This document shows, piece by piece, positions 1-11,862 of a DNA stretch of 64,000 bases. Every line of letters starts with the position of its first letter. Within the stretch, counting starts at the first letter, position 1. Position numbers and translations under genes: made by a program. A model generated the notes under the pieces. It searched no databases. It had not been told where the DNA came from and saw nothing but the letters and a program-made list of their open reading frames with translations. This DNA comes from Sequoia sempervirens (lineage: Eukaryota; Streptophyta; Pinopsida; Cupressales; Cupressaceae), in contig VDFB02270651.1 in the NCBI GenBank assembly GCA_007258455.2, forward strand, positions 495,707,370 to 495,771,369, written 5' to 3'.

Positions 1-3000
1 CTCTCAATTTCTTAATCTCATTAGTGGTATTTGCAAACAAATCTTTTGGCTCAGGTGAAACATCTGTATTTTCCATGTTATATATATGTATGTACACCTA
101 AAAGAGCAATAGAATCTTGGTAAATAATATATGTAGATATAGGGAATAGAAATATAAAACAGTTGTAATAATTCATCTACTCATCAATAATATTTTCATA
201 CCATTAACAAAAAAACATTCAACATCTATCTAGTTTTTAATAATCAAAACATTCAAATTACTAGATTGCACACAAAACATAATCTAAAACAATTCTATTT
301 AATTTTAAATTTACAAGTGTGCACTCTAGTACAAAATATGCCATTAAAGACTTAAAAAATATTGATAAAGGTTGCATCTAAGATTACTTCCTACAATTAG
401 TAATAAAGGGAAAGCATCATTACTTAACATTGGTGGTCATGTAAAATCAATTTAGTCATTATTGAAGGTACAAATAAGAGAAGAAAATGAGAGAGATGAT
501 ATAATCTTGTAAATATGATTTCTAAATTATTGAAGCAATATTTTGATAAGGAGGAAACCAAAAAATTAGAAACAAACTTCCTCATATCCATAAAGAAAAT
601 TTGATAGGAGGAAGGGACACATGCACATAATATTTATCATGAAAGTTACTATACAATGTACAAGAACATGATACTAAGGAACAAAGGTTTCTTATAAGTA
701 CAAAACAAACGTAGATGAAGATTTAACCCTAGTACAAAAAAAAGAAATAATGAAAGAATATGAGAAAATGACTTTCAATTTAATCTTTGTACATATTTTT
801 TCTATTATCTCAAATCTTATAGATAATATAAAATCCTCCATATGAAAAATATGGTTATATTTACTCATTTAGATAATATTTAATAATTATTTTATTACTC
901 TTATTTTTATAAACTTCTTTGATATTATAGTAAAATAAATCAACTCTTACATTTTTAAAATTTAAAAATTGCCTATACAAATTCCACAACTAGATATAAT
1001 GGACTAGCTTTGTATAATGATGCACAATGATCAATCCTTGTTGTTCCAAATCATTGATGAAAGATGGAATGATGCACATAATTGGTTGTAGATCCAAGTC
1101 TCCCAAAAGAGGAAGGAAATGAAGGCTTTATATTTTTATTAATAGACTATATTAAGTGTTACCATGGTTAATTATGAATTTTAATAGTTTAAATGTAAAA
1201 GGTAAAGAATCTCAAGTAGCAAGAGAGCTATTGATTGTATGTTTAGAAGATCTTATGAGTCTATTGATTATATTATTTTACAAGAAGTAAAATTGGTAAC
1301 ATGTAACCATAATTGAGCACTTTAATTTATTTAGTGGGATGCTTTTATTTGGAAGCTAGTCATTATCTGTAAAATGTCAACATATAAACTACCAAGCTCA
1401 TAAATAAAAGGGCATAAGATGACCTTAGTCTACAAAGTTGTCACTTTGAAAATAAATATCCAACAAGCAACAAGATAATCACCAAGTATAGGTCAAATAC
1501 TCCAATGATATTTAATATAGAAAAATTAAATAGTTAATGATGAAATCGTATAAAAAAATTGAACCTTCAAAGAATAATAAAAATATTTAGCATCTCAAAA
1601 ATGAGAGATGATCAAATGATGTAGCATGATCATTCCAATCATTTACAAAGTCAACCTTACCAAACTAAATATGTTGTTGGCAGAACATAAAGAAATTGAA
1701 TTTATGAAAAATTAAAATTAAAAATAGTGCACATACATAGAAAAGAGACCTCACTAAACATACTCCACATAAGAAATGGACAAACTTGATTATATTAGCA
1801 ATACATGATGACACCAATTGAATAAAAAATATATCACCTCTAAGAGTTTTGAAACATATCTTAGAATGATGTGATATTTTATTTAAAGAAAAATGTAGAA
1901 GAATTGACACTCGTTAAGGCACATGATACATGAAAATAGTAACCATGTTTTTTTCATTATCCACGGAACACCTCTCTTTCTCTCTCTAAGGATGTCATAT
2001 AGGCTAATTCTTCAAAAATTATAATTAGTGAAAATCTTTATTAGATGGCTTCCAACATTGGTATTAAATTGCATAAGATTTTCATACAAGATTTGATACA
2101 AAATATACGGTATCTCCAATTGTTTCATAAGAAGTGTAATTATTTCATCATTTTTTAACGACATAGGCATTGGTCTAGAAATCTAATTTGATACCCACCA
2201 AATGGCTCATGTTAGCTCGTACATAATAGAGATCATTTGTGTTAGCTTTTTGATGTTCTAGAAGAGAGCTAGGTCAAAAACATGACATATAAAGATTCCA
2301 AATAATATATGATGCTCACTATTGCACAAAGCTTAGGAATACATGTTTCATGTCTCATTGAATGTGCATATGAAACAAAAATTTGTGAACAAGTATCATA
2401 TTACAGACATATGTTCAAAATATATACCTTAATATTAGTAATATCAATTTATCCCATTTAGTTTTCAATTCAGATCTCTAGTTTTCTTATATGTGGTAGT
2501 TAAATTGTTCTTCATTGCCTATAAATAAGAATGTAAATCTTCCTTTATAGATACAATAATATATCATAATAAAGCAACTTTGATATGTATTTTTTAAAAT
2601 CTTGGTCTGACAATGATACTAAAACTATGATGAAGAATCATGGAAGGAGATTTAAAAGTTTGAATGTTCTCAATTATAACATTTTTAGAGAATCCATACA
2701 TGATAATATTTATTCTATTCTATAATATCCTTATGAAATTTAAGTTTTTTCCATCACTCAAAATTCTACTCCACCTAGAGAAAAAAATAAAATGGGTGAA
2801 TCACATGTATCAATGGAATGTAGAGGTGCTCAAATTCATTAGCCACAATAAAAATAAACAAAGATCTAGAATGATAGACATGATACAAAATTTGATTGAT
2901 AAGTATATGATAGATTATGCAATTGACTCTAGTGTTTACCCAACATTTATAAATTAATTTAAGTTATTTATAAAATTAAGGGCATAAGTTTGATATTATT

Positions 3001-4860
3001 TGTCTTTATGCATTAGATGATTCCCAATGAAGATGTCCCTTATAAGGTTCAATGCAATGATGGAAAAGAAAGATGAAAAGTATTGAGGACCTATATTTTA
3101 TTTTAATGGCATAATAAGATAACCCTCTACTAGCAAATGAAAAATTGTATGTGCTTCATTGTGTAATTATTGAAATTGACACCCTATGATTTGATATCTA
3201 AATTAGGATATATGGATTGATCTTAGAAGTGGAGCTATATCAAATAATTGTAGATCTATTATAAGTGACATAAAGCCTCAATGTCTCATTTGTATTAAAA
3301 TATGGGGATGATGTGGCTATTTTAAGGCCCAAAATTTCATGTGTTAATAGCATAAACATATAACATAATTAATTTTTTTGAGAGTTTGTACCAAATACCT
3401 TTTTCCAAACACAACTTTTGTTTAAAATACCTCAAGACCTATGAATGAAATTAAAAATTTCCTAGTAAAGACCATCAAAGAAGGTCTTAATTCCATATGT
3501 GGCTTCCTTTTCCTATTATATAAAATTCAACTAAAATAGCTTTTAAGAAATAGTACCACAAAATTAGAGGGGTCCAACCATGTTTTCAATTAATTTAAAA
3601 CTATTATTTTAGAATTTTAGAATTTATTTAATTTCTTACATTATTTTGAATTAAAATGATAATAGTGCTCCATAAATTACACAAAATTGAATGTTATTAA
3701 TATTTTGGTTAAAAAGTAAGAAGGTTAACCTTTAAAGCCATTGAGGAAGGTATTGCTACTACAAGTGGTTTATCCATGAAGGGCTTGAAGTCTCACAAAG
3801 AAAGTAAATACAAGAGGAAGGAAAATATAGATGATTTCCTCACAAGTATATAAATGTTTCTACTTGATTATTTATTTCATCCTAGAAGGAAACTATAATG
3901 TTGTTTATCCTATCACTTTTATCTTATAAATAATCTTAGATGCATGTGAATTGTTAGCTTCCCTTTTCATTTACTCATGTAATTTAAGATATCTATTATA
4001 AGAGTTGCACAAGGGAGAAAAATGAGCCTCCCTTCACCAAGGGCTTATTTTTTTCTTATACCAATTTGAGAATTTTATTATTTCAATTCTTAATCATAAT
4101 CAAAATGTGGTGAAGGGGAAATAAAACCCATCCAATAAGTGTTCCCCGATCCCTTCAAAAGGAAAAATTGTGTATTATCCGAAGGCTATCATTATTAGGA
4201 TTCTAGCTTCTAGTTCTACTATTTCTAGAATAGTACTAGAGCCTAGATTGATGGCTCCCTTGTCTCTCCTATGTTTTCTTTAAAATGATTAATTCTATTG
4301 ATAACCACCTAAACATGTGGTGGATCTCATTGTCAAGAACAAAGATAAAAAACTAGTGGATGAGGATCCCTCTAAGATTGGTTGTTCCACCTCTTTGAAT
4401 GAGATTAGTAACAAGGTTTATGAGTGTGTTAAATAGGGGAAGAGATTGGGTATATAATGTACTTTAGACATGGTTGTTGAATGTAAAATTATTTAGACCA
4501 TGAGAGGGTTGAACAATTTTTAAAGAATTGGAAGACAACTATAATCTATAACATAGCATCCTTAAATGGTTCAAATTTTAAATGAAACAATCAAAGAAAG
4601 AATAAGAAAAATGAATTTTAATGTTGTTTTTAAAATTTAAGTTAGAGTACAAGTAGAATCTAATGAGAGACCTTAAAAAGATTCAAGTAATTTATGTTTT
4701 CCTTAAAATTACGATTATTGCTTGATTAAATAGATTATTGATTGTATCTTCCTCATAATTATGTTTCACATATTGAATATTTCAGGGAGGATTGTGTGGA
4801 TGATTTGGAAGTTGAAGCAAATATCGCTTGAGATCAATAATGAAATATAGGTTGGATATT
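1..4860. other. AT-rich intergenic DNA, no recognisable gene
   Basis: I see no protein family, LTR end, primer binding site or RNA gene here. The longest open frame (2664-2957, 97 codons) has low-complexity composition and no motif I recognise. The stretch is probably eroded repeat DNA. Confidence 0.5.
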
Positions 4861-4900
4861 TTGATATACTTACCTTATCTTGAGAAGAGGGAAGTTTAAA

Positions 4901-5205
4901 AGGCAGTTGTAAACCCAAATTTTGCAAAATGGGTATTGTTTAAAAGGCTTTAGAAACTTGCAATTGGTACCTGCAAAGCCAAATTTTACAAAATGAGTTT
5001 GTTTAAAAGGTTTTAGAACTTTCAAGAAAATGCAATTGGCAACTGTAAATCTAATTTTGTTCCAAAATGGGTTTATTTTAAAGGCTTTAGAAACTTTCAA
5101 ACAAATGCAATTGGCAACTATAAATCTAAATTTTCAAAATTAGGTATTGTTTAAAAGGTTTAAGAAACTTTCAAGCAAATGCAATTCACAGCTGTAAAGC
5201 CAACT
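4901..5205 (+). repeat. ~73-bp tandem repeat, about four degenerate copies
   Basis: The words TAAAAGGYTTTAGAAACTTT, CAAATGCAATTGGCAACTG and CAAAATGGGTATTG recur in the same order. Copies begin with TAAAGG at about 4941, 5004, 5079 and 5152, giving spacings of 63, 75 and 73 bp; the first is short because it lacks an internal ~12 bp. A reverse-strand open frame at 4870-5100 is a by-product of this periodicity. Confidence 0.8.
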
Positions 5206-5587
5206 TCCACATCCTTCATGTGAGTTGTGAGCCAAAATGGGAGCTTTGAAAAGGATATATTCATTTTAAACAATAATTTTTGGTCTTTGCCTATTGTTTG
5301 GAATTTTCATTTCATGGAATTTGCGTAAATTTGGTCTCATGGAATCCATTCAATCTATCATTCCATGTTCAAACAAATGCAATTTTAAATCAATAGATTG
5401 TGGAAAAAAAAACCAACCTGGTTCAAGCTTTGGAGGTTGAAGAGGTGAACGTTGAAATGGTGGTCCGCGCACTTGGTTCGCCGCATTTTCTTCTCTGTTC
5501 ACGTTTGTTTGCTGCGCTCGAACCTGGAATGTTCGTCGTTCATTTGAAAACGATGGTTTGGCTTTTTAAAAAGCCCTAATTCAAAGG

Positions 5588-5719
5588 GTTCAGTTGAACA
5601 AGGGTTTGACCGAACCCCTTAAAATAATTTTTTTTGTTCACTTTCTGTGGGTTTGCACTAACGATGGGTTCGTATGAACTAGTGGGTTCAAATGAACCCC
5701 TTTATGGGTTTGTTTGAAC
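5588..5719 (+). repeat. Cluster of five GTTYNNNNGAAC palindromic dodecamers
   Basis: Five 12-bp elements of form GTTY-N4-GAAC lie at 5588, 5604, 5668, 5686 and 5708. The best is part of GGGTTCA-AA-TGAACCC at 5684-5699, a 7-bp inverted repeat with a 2-base spacer. They sit just upstream of the gypsy protease in a locally GC-richer patch. Function unknown; they may be regulatory repeats from the lost 5' part of the element. Confidence 0.6.
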
Positions 5720-5821
5720 ATGGAAGTTCGACCAAACCCTCTTCCCTATTGAAATCTCAAAAAAAAGGAATTTCCTTCCTCAATTCAATTGTAAACCACT
5801 ATTGCAGTTTCACCCATTAAC

Positions 5822-6394
5822 ATACTATTTGATAATGGTTCTCAAGTCAACTTAATATTTGAAGAGGTGGTAAAGAAACTTAATTTAACTATAACACCTC
5901 ATCCAAAGCCATATCCACTTGGATGGGTTTGAAATGATGCTCAATTACAGGTAATGAAACAATGTAAATTAAAATTTTCTATCACTACAAACTTTGTTGA
6001 CGAGGTAGAGGTAGATGTTGTTCCTTTGGATATTTGTGAGCTTGTGTTAGGGAGTCCTTATTTGTATGACATAAAAGTAATATTTTATAGGGGGGAGAAT
6101 AAGTATCATATTTTTAAGGATGGGATGGAATACATTGTACGTGCACACAAAGTTAAGACTAATCTTGCACTAGTCAATGCTGGTCAAATGAAAAGGTTGG
6201 TCAATTCTAGTAAGAACTTTGTATTAATGCTTGTAAAACCTCAAGAGGATGAAAAAGCTGAAGCAATTAAGGTGTGTGATCCAAAGCGTAAAACTAATAT
6301 TGTCAAAATAGTTTCTACTTATGATGATTTATTTCCGGAACCAAAGGGGTTGCCACCTAAGAGAGAGATACAACATGAAATCCATTTACAGTAG
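5822..6394 (+). pseudogene. Gypsy A protease and PR-RT linker
   Basis: The retropepsin active-site block reads LFDNGSQVNLI, so the usual D-[ST]-G is D-N-G. It is followed by the second protease strand block with LGSPYLYD. The open frame 5954-6394 then runs through a Lys/Glu-rich linker ending in the pre-RT segment (DDLFPEPKGLPP). A TAG ends it at 6394 where the chain should run on into RT. The changed catalytic triplet and the stop indicate a dead copy. Confidence 0.75.
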
Positions 6395-7653
6395 GATGTG
6401 CCTCTTCCAAACATCGACATGTAACATTTATCAGTTTTGCAGAATGAAGAAATCAAAAAGCAAGTTTAGGAGTTGGTGGAAAAAGGAGTCATCTGTCCTA
6501 CTACATCTCCTTGTGGTTCTCCAATTGTGTTGGTTCCAAAGAAGGATGGGTCTTGGAGAATGTGCATCAACTATCGAGCCTTGAACAAGATAATGGTAAA
6601 GAATAGGTATCCTCTTCCCCAAATTGATGATTCACTTGATCAGTTAAAACATGTAGTTTATTTCTCTAAGTTAGACTTGCATAGCAGATATCATCAGATA
6701 AGAATTGCAGAAGATGACATTTGGAAAACTGCATTTAAGACAAAACAAGGTCTGTTCAAGTGGTTGGTCATGCCCTTTGGGCTTTGCAATGCACCAACTA
6801 CATTTATGAGAGTCATGAATGATGTATTTCATCCTTTTATTGATAATTTTGTCATAGTCTATCTAGATGATATTCTTGTATTCAGTCGAACTTGGGAAGA
6901 TCATGTAATTCATGTAAAGAAAGTTTTGATGTATTGAGAAAATAAAAACTCTTTGTAAAGATGTCTAAATGCGAATTTTCTAAGACATCCTTAGTGTACT
7001 TAGGCTATGTCGTAGGTGGTGGTTAATTGAAAGTAGACCTTGCAAAGGTTGAAGTTATTGTAAAATGGCCTAAGCCAAGTACAGTCACAAAAGTCAGAAG
7101 TTTCTTAGGTGTAGTCTAGTATTGGAGGAAGTTCATTGCAAACTTCTCCTACATTGCATCACCATTGCATGCATTGACCAGTACGAAGATGAATTTTCAG
7201 TGGGCAGGTCCACAACAAAAGGCCTTCAACACTTTGAAGGAAAAGTTGAGCACAACACCTATTCTGGCTTTACTAGATTTACACCAACCATTCAAGATCA
7301 AGACAGATGCAAGTGGATTTCCCATGGGAGTAGTGCTAATGCAAGGAGGTAAACCAATCTGCTATCACTTTGAGACCTTTATAGGTGCAGTAATTAACTA
7401 TCCCACTTATGATAAGGAACTTTATGCATTAGTTCAAAGTGTTAAAAAATGGAAACACTACTTAATGGGGAAAGAAACTGTAATCCACACTGATCACCAA
7501 CCACTTCAGTACTTGCACTCACAATCCAAATTGCAACAAAGTAGGCACTTTAGGTGGATGGGTTTTCTTCAACAATTTCATTTGGTAATTAAATACAAGA
7601 AAGGTGCCCATAATAAAGTAGCAGATATGTTGTCTAGGCCTCCTGAACTATGA
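6395..7653 (+). pseudogene. Gypsy A reverse transcriptase and RNase H
   Basis: RT spans about 6430-6940, with conserved blocks SPCGSPIVLVPKKDGSWRMC, NRYPLPQIDD, FSKLDLHSRYHQI and the intact catalytic box YLDD (in VIVYLDDILVF). The connection region follows at about 6945-7165 with several stops, including TAG at a position where related proteins carry Gln (GVV*YW). RNase H lies at 7165-7653 (FKIKTDASG, YDKELYAL, HTDHQPLQYL, HNKVADMLSR) and keeps its acidic residues. RT supplies DNA synthesis and RNase H removes the RNA template. Roughly family-length but broken by stops and at least one frame change. Confidence 0.88.
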
Positions 7654-7689
7654 ATGCTTTATTTATCCTTAAGGTAGTTCCATGGTACA

Positions 7690-8600
7690 TGAAATTTTTT
7701 AGGAACAATATGCTAATGATGAAGACTTTAAGGAAATCTATTCAACTCTAATCAAAGGTGAACATGTAGAAGAACAAGATTACTATGTGCAAGATAACTT
7801 GTATCATTTAGGAAAGTTATGTATTCCAAAAGGTGAACAGGCATAGGTAATCAGAGAAGCACACACGTCATTGATTGTAGGACACTTTGGGGTAAGCAAA
7901 ACAATGACTCAATTGCAAAAATACTGTTATTGGCCTCACATGCAGGAAATTGTATCCAAATATATAAAGGATGTGTAATGTGTGCAACAAGTAAACCTAG
8001 CAATAGGAAATTAGGGTTGTACACATCGCTTCCTGTACCTTCTCATCCATGGGAAAGTGTTTCAATGGATTTTGTTGGGGGGTTACCAATGTCTAGGAAG
8101 GGACATGATTATCTGTATGTAGTAGTTCATCGGTTTAGAAAAATGTGTATCTTAATGCCTTGTAAAAAATAGGTCACTGCTGAATTGAAAAATTTCAATT
8201 TATATGGGTCCATTTTAGGTTACCTACTTCTATTGTATCAGATCAAGATTCTCAATTCCTAGGGGAATTTTGGTCAGCTTTATGGGGACACATAGACACC
8301 AAACTAAAGAAGAGTACAACCTTCCATCCGCAGACCAATGGAAAAACATAGGTAGTGAATAGGACAGTTGTGCATCTGCTCAGAGGTTACTACAACAAAC
8401 ATCCCAAGTTGTGGGATGAGAGTCTTCATTATGTGCAGCATGCTTACAACCATGCGACAGACTCTTCTACAAAGAGGTATCCTTTTGAGACTTGTTTCAG
8501 TTACGTGCCCAAGACACCAATGGATTTTGCTTTTGGGAAGGATGATGTTGAAGATGGACACCATGATTTAGAGAAGGCTTTGAAGTTCATCTAGAAAGTC
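7690..8600 (+). pseudogene. Gypsy A integrase core
   Basis: The zinc-binding N-terminal part reads HFGVSKTMTQLQKYCYWPHM, with a CVMCATSK pair. The catalytic core shows SMDFVGGLP (first Asp), VSDQDSQF (second Asp) and a third block TNGKT*VVNR in which a TAG replaces the catalytic Glu of the DDE triad. Further TAG/TAA codons interrupt the domain, including after MPCKK at about 8172. It would have joined the cDNA to host DNA; this copy cannot. Confidence 0.85.
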
Positions 8601-8699
8601 CAAGCAATTCATCAAGAAGTGGAAGCACAGTTGGAGAAGAGTCAAGCCAAATACAAGGCTCAACATGATAAGCATAGTAGTGATCACCATTTCTAGGTT

Positions 8700-9122
8700 G
8701 GAGATAGAGTGTGGTTACATATCAACAAGGAAAGAATGCAAGGCGAAGGAAGGAAGCTCAAGCTAATTCAATATGGTCCCTTTGAGATCTTGGAAAGGAT
8801 TGGAACCAATGCCTTCCGCCTTAATCTTCCTCCATACATGCACATCTATTCAGCTATCAATGTTGAGAATCTAAAGTTGTATGAGCCTCCAATGATACTG
8901 TATGAAGACACAGACATTCAGGTTCCATTAGTTGATGATCTTTCACCATAGTACATGTCAGAGTTGCCAGAGGATGTCATCTTAGATAGGAAAATCAAGA
9001 CTTCACGAAGAGGCATAGTTGAGTACCTCAGAGTGGGACTGGAGGGGATGAATCCAAGCAAGGAAAAATGGATGGAGATTGGTAAAGTGAGGGAACTTTA
9101 CCCTCACTTGCTTTCCAAGTAA
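8700..9122 (+). pseudogene. Gypsy A integrase C-terminus and chromodomain-like tail
   Basis: The integrase C-terminal barrel (VGDRVWLHINKERM, KLIQYGPFEILERIGTNAFR) is followed after a stop by DVILDRKIKTSRRGIVEYL and KEKWMEIGKVRELYPHL. This resembles the chromodomain at the end of plant chromovirus integrases, which targets insertion to chromatin. The aromatic cage is only partly recognisable. A stop at 9120-9122 ends the frame. Confidence 0.65.
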
Positions 9123-9499
9123 TCAAGCTTTCAGAGGTCCAAAAGCCCTCCAATGGGGAGGACTAATCTGGAGGATCTTCATCAAAAAATCAAAATTTCT
9201 ATTTTATCTCTAGAATTGGCATTATCAAGAAGAGCTCATAATTCTGACTCCAACGCAACTTGAACGGAGTCAATTGGAGCTACAGAGCTTAAGTTACACT
9301 CAGTTAAAACTTGGTCAACTTAGGGCTCAGAAAAAGGCAAAAATTCAAAGTCACCAAAAGTGGTCAATATTGGTCTCATTGTGAAGAGCTTGGTGAGAGC
9401 TTTCCGACAACGTTTGTTTTGCAAAATTAGAGCCCGTATGCTTGAGTTACAAGTAGTTAAAGATCGGGTCAAACATTGACCATGCTAACATCATCATGG

Positions 9500-10470
9500 T
9501 ACAATTAGTGCCTCGTCATCAACCCAGTCAACAGACACATCAACATTAGAATCTTTGAATATATTATGGGGGCTCCATAGCTACCCATGTGGCACTCCCA
9601 TAGTCTTTGAATATAAAATAAATAAATAATAAAAAAATGGTAAAATATATTATGAGGGCTTTTATTTTTAAAGGGGTATTTTTTTTAATACACATAAAGG
9701 GAGGCGTACCTTTTTAAAAGCCTTCATTTAAGGCTTCAATGGTGGGCACACATGTTAAAGGATAATCCCTAATTTAAAGGATAAACCCTATTTAAATGGG
9801 ATAAACCCCTTTAGAATACCTATTTAAAAATATATGTTAAGGGGTTAATATAATAAACGGAAAATATCCCCTAATATTAAGGAGAGCCAAGTCTTTAATA
9901 TTTTAAAAGCCCAATTATATCATATGGTTATGAGGCTAAAAATATTAATGGCATATATGCCTCCGAAAAGAGATATTTTTGCAACCAAAAGGGGATTTTT
10001 CAAGATTTTGATGTAAAAATGGAGGATATGGGAGATATTGTAAATCATTTGGTTACACACCAAATTGAGTAAATTTTTAGTATAAAAGGAGCGTGGTAGG
10101 ATGTGAAAAGCTAAGTGGTGATTCAGAGAGAAATTCCTTGGTGAAATTTTTCTCTCATCTCGTGCTTTCAAGGAGATTGTTCTTATGCACTTTGGTGGAG
10201 CTTTTCAAAATTTCTTTGCAAAACAGGGAGAAACCATGCTGGAGTTATGTACTGATTTTTTGAAGAATTAATCGGATCGGTCCACTCATTGGAGAGGGGC
10301 CCAGAGACGTAGTCATTTTTACGATGAACTCCATTATCAACTTTGTTTGCATTTTCTCTCATTTCTTTAATTCTGTTTTCATCACTTTGTTATTTCCATT
10401 ATTTTTATTTATGTTTTTGTGTTAATTCTATTGAATTAAGTTGGATTTAAAGTTGTAATTGTTAAGCATT
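9500..10470 (+). mobile_element. Probable 3' LTR of gypsy A (limits uncertain)
   Basis: Directly downstream of pol there is a noncoding stretch with a strong TATA box at 10081-10089 (TATAAAAGG) and, upstream of it, short repeated words of type AAAGGATAAACCCTA (about 9757-9815). This is the layout of U3 followed by R/U5. No TG...CA ends could be fixed and no matching 5' copy exists in the window, so limits are approximate. Confidence 0.45.
10081..10089 (+). promoter_or_regulatory. TATA box of gypsy A LTR
   Basis: TATAAAAGG, a consensus plant TATA box, lies within the putative LTR, about 960 bp after the end of pol. Confidence 0.5.
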
Positions 10471-10514
10471 CTTAAAGAAATTGTCATAGATCCATAAAAC
10501 AAATCAGGTACCGA

Positions 10515-11862
10515 ATGGAAGAATGAATAAATCCTTGCATTCAGATTAGCTTGACCCATTGCAACCAAAACATCATTTGCAAGTTCCTTTACCACAATCG
10601 TGTCAAGAGTGAATTCAAATTTCTCACCATAGTCATGTCAAGAGTGAATTAAAATTTCTCACCATCTCCATGATGTGTGATTTGGTAGATGGAGAGAAGA
10701 TTGGTGCTCAAGTTTGGAACATAGAGCACATCCTCAAATGTCCCATCACCTAGCTCAACTACACCTTTCCCCTCAACTTCCACTTGTGTATTATCACCAA
10801 TGAAGATGCGAGGCACTGAAGAGGAATCCAAGGAGGAAAATTTCCCCTTTGAAGAACACATATGTTGAGTAGCCCCTGAATCAAGAATCCACTACTGTGA
10901 TGAACTTGTTGTTGCCATGAAAGCTTTCCCTTTTCCCTTAGACTGAGATGAAGACGTGGAAGGAGATGATTCCTTCTTCTTATAGGCATTAGGAAAATTG
11001 ATGTTGTTCTTCTTGATGATGTTGGTATGACAATGATGCTCCTCATGTCCAATCTTCTTACAATATGCACAAGTTGGTTTCTCTTTCTTGCTTGAGTTGT
11101 TCTTCTTTGAAGAAGATGATGATGAGCCTTGTTGTGGAGGTGTGGATTGTTTGTTCTCTCCTTGTGGCTTTGGTGAAGATTAATTTTGGCCTTTCCCTCT
11201 GCCTTGCTTGTTGTTTCCATGATTGACCATCGATGCTTTTGAAGTTGAAGACTTGAGAATGCCCATTTTCATCAACTTATTTTACTCAAGAATCAAAAGA
11301 TCTCTGAGAGCCTCAAAAGTTGGTGATGTGAAGTTACTAATTGTCAATCGTTGAGTCTGAAAACTTGAAACAAAGGCTACATTCTCAGCTGGAAGCTTGT
11401 CCAACAAGTTGAAGACCAATTGATTATCATCTTTCTCAATACCACAATCCTTTAGTTGTGTTCTTAGCTCATTTTCCTTAGTGACATAATCCTAAATGGT
11501 GTCAAAATTCTTGGGATCAAGGCTTAGGAGATCATTTTCAAGCTTGTATTCCTTAACCTTATCGACCTTGCCATACAAATTAGCAAGCTTATCCCAAGCT
11601 TCCTTGGTTGTAGTACATTTATCAACATGGAAAATGAGATCATCTGAAATGAACTTTCTAAGTGTACCTAAAGCCATAGAAGTTTTAGTGAGCCAATCCA
11701 TATATGCAGTTGGATCTACCTTAGGATCCGTAGGTGGAGTTATGGTTCCATCAATATATTAAATTAAGCCTTTTTCCATTAGTTTACTCCATGCACATAC
11801 TTTCCATGTATCATAATTATGTGCAGTTAAGAGTGGAACTTTAGATGAACCCACAATGGAAT
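10515..11862 (-). pseudogene. Ty1/copia gag-protease remnant
   Basis: Reading right to left: a Gag N-terminal block (NYDTWKVCAWSKLMEKGLI), the UBN2-type Gag core (TTKEAWDKLANLYGKVDKVK, KLENDLLSL), a Ser/Lys-rich linker, one CCHC zinc knuckle (CAYCKKIGHEEHHC, about 11040-11085), then the protease site WILDSGATQHMC and a conserved block ending in LYVPNLSTNLLSI. It ends in the pre-integrase segment near 10515; integrase, RT and RNase H are absent. Stops (one before WILDSGA) and frame changes break the chain. Protease Asp-Ser-Gly is intact. Gag packages the RNA and protease processes the polyprotein. Confidence 0.87.

Larger units (their letters stand above)
5822..10470 (+). mobile_element. Ty3/gypsy chromovirus-type retrotransposon (element A), decayed
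   Basis: Domain order is protease, reverse transcriptase, RNase H, integrase and a C-terminal chromodomain-like segment, the Ty3/gypsy order, followed by a region with LTR promoter features. No gag and no 5' LTR are visible, so the copy is 5' truncated. Frame changes and stops interrupt every domain, so it cannot encode a working polyprotein. The right end is taken where minus-strand copia coding becomes recognisable; exact LTR limits were not found. Confidence 0.85.

Noticed and set aside
2664..2957. 97-codon plus-strand frame
   Set aside because: Low-complexity Ile/Phe/Lys composition, no recognisable domain or splice context.
4870..5100. Reverse-strand 76-codon frame with internal amino-acid repeats
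   Set aside because: Produced by the ~73-bp tandem repeat; no start context or family match.
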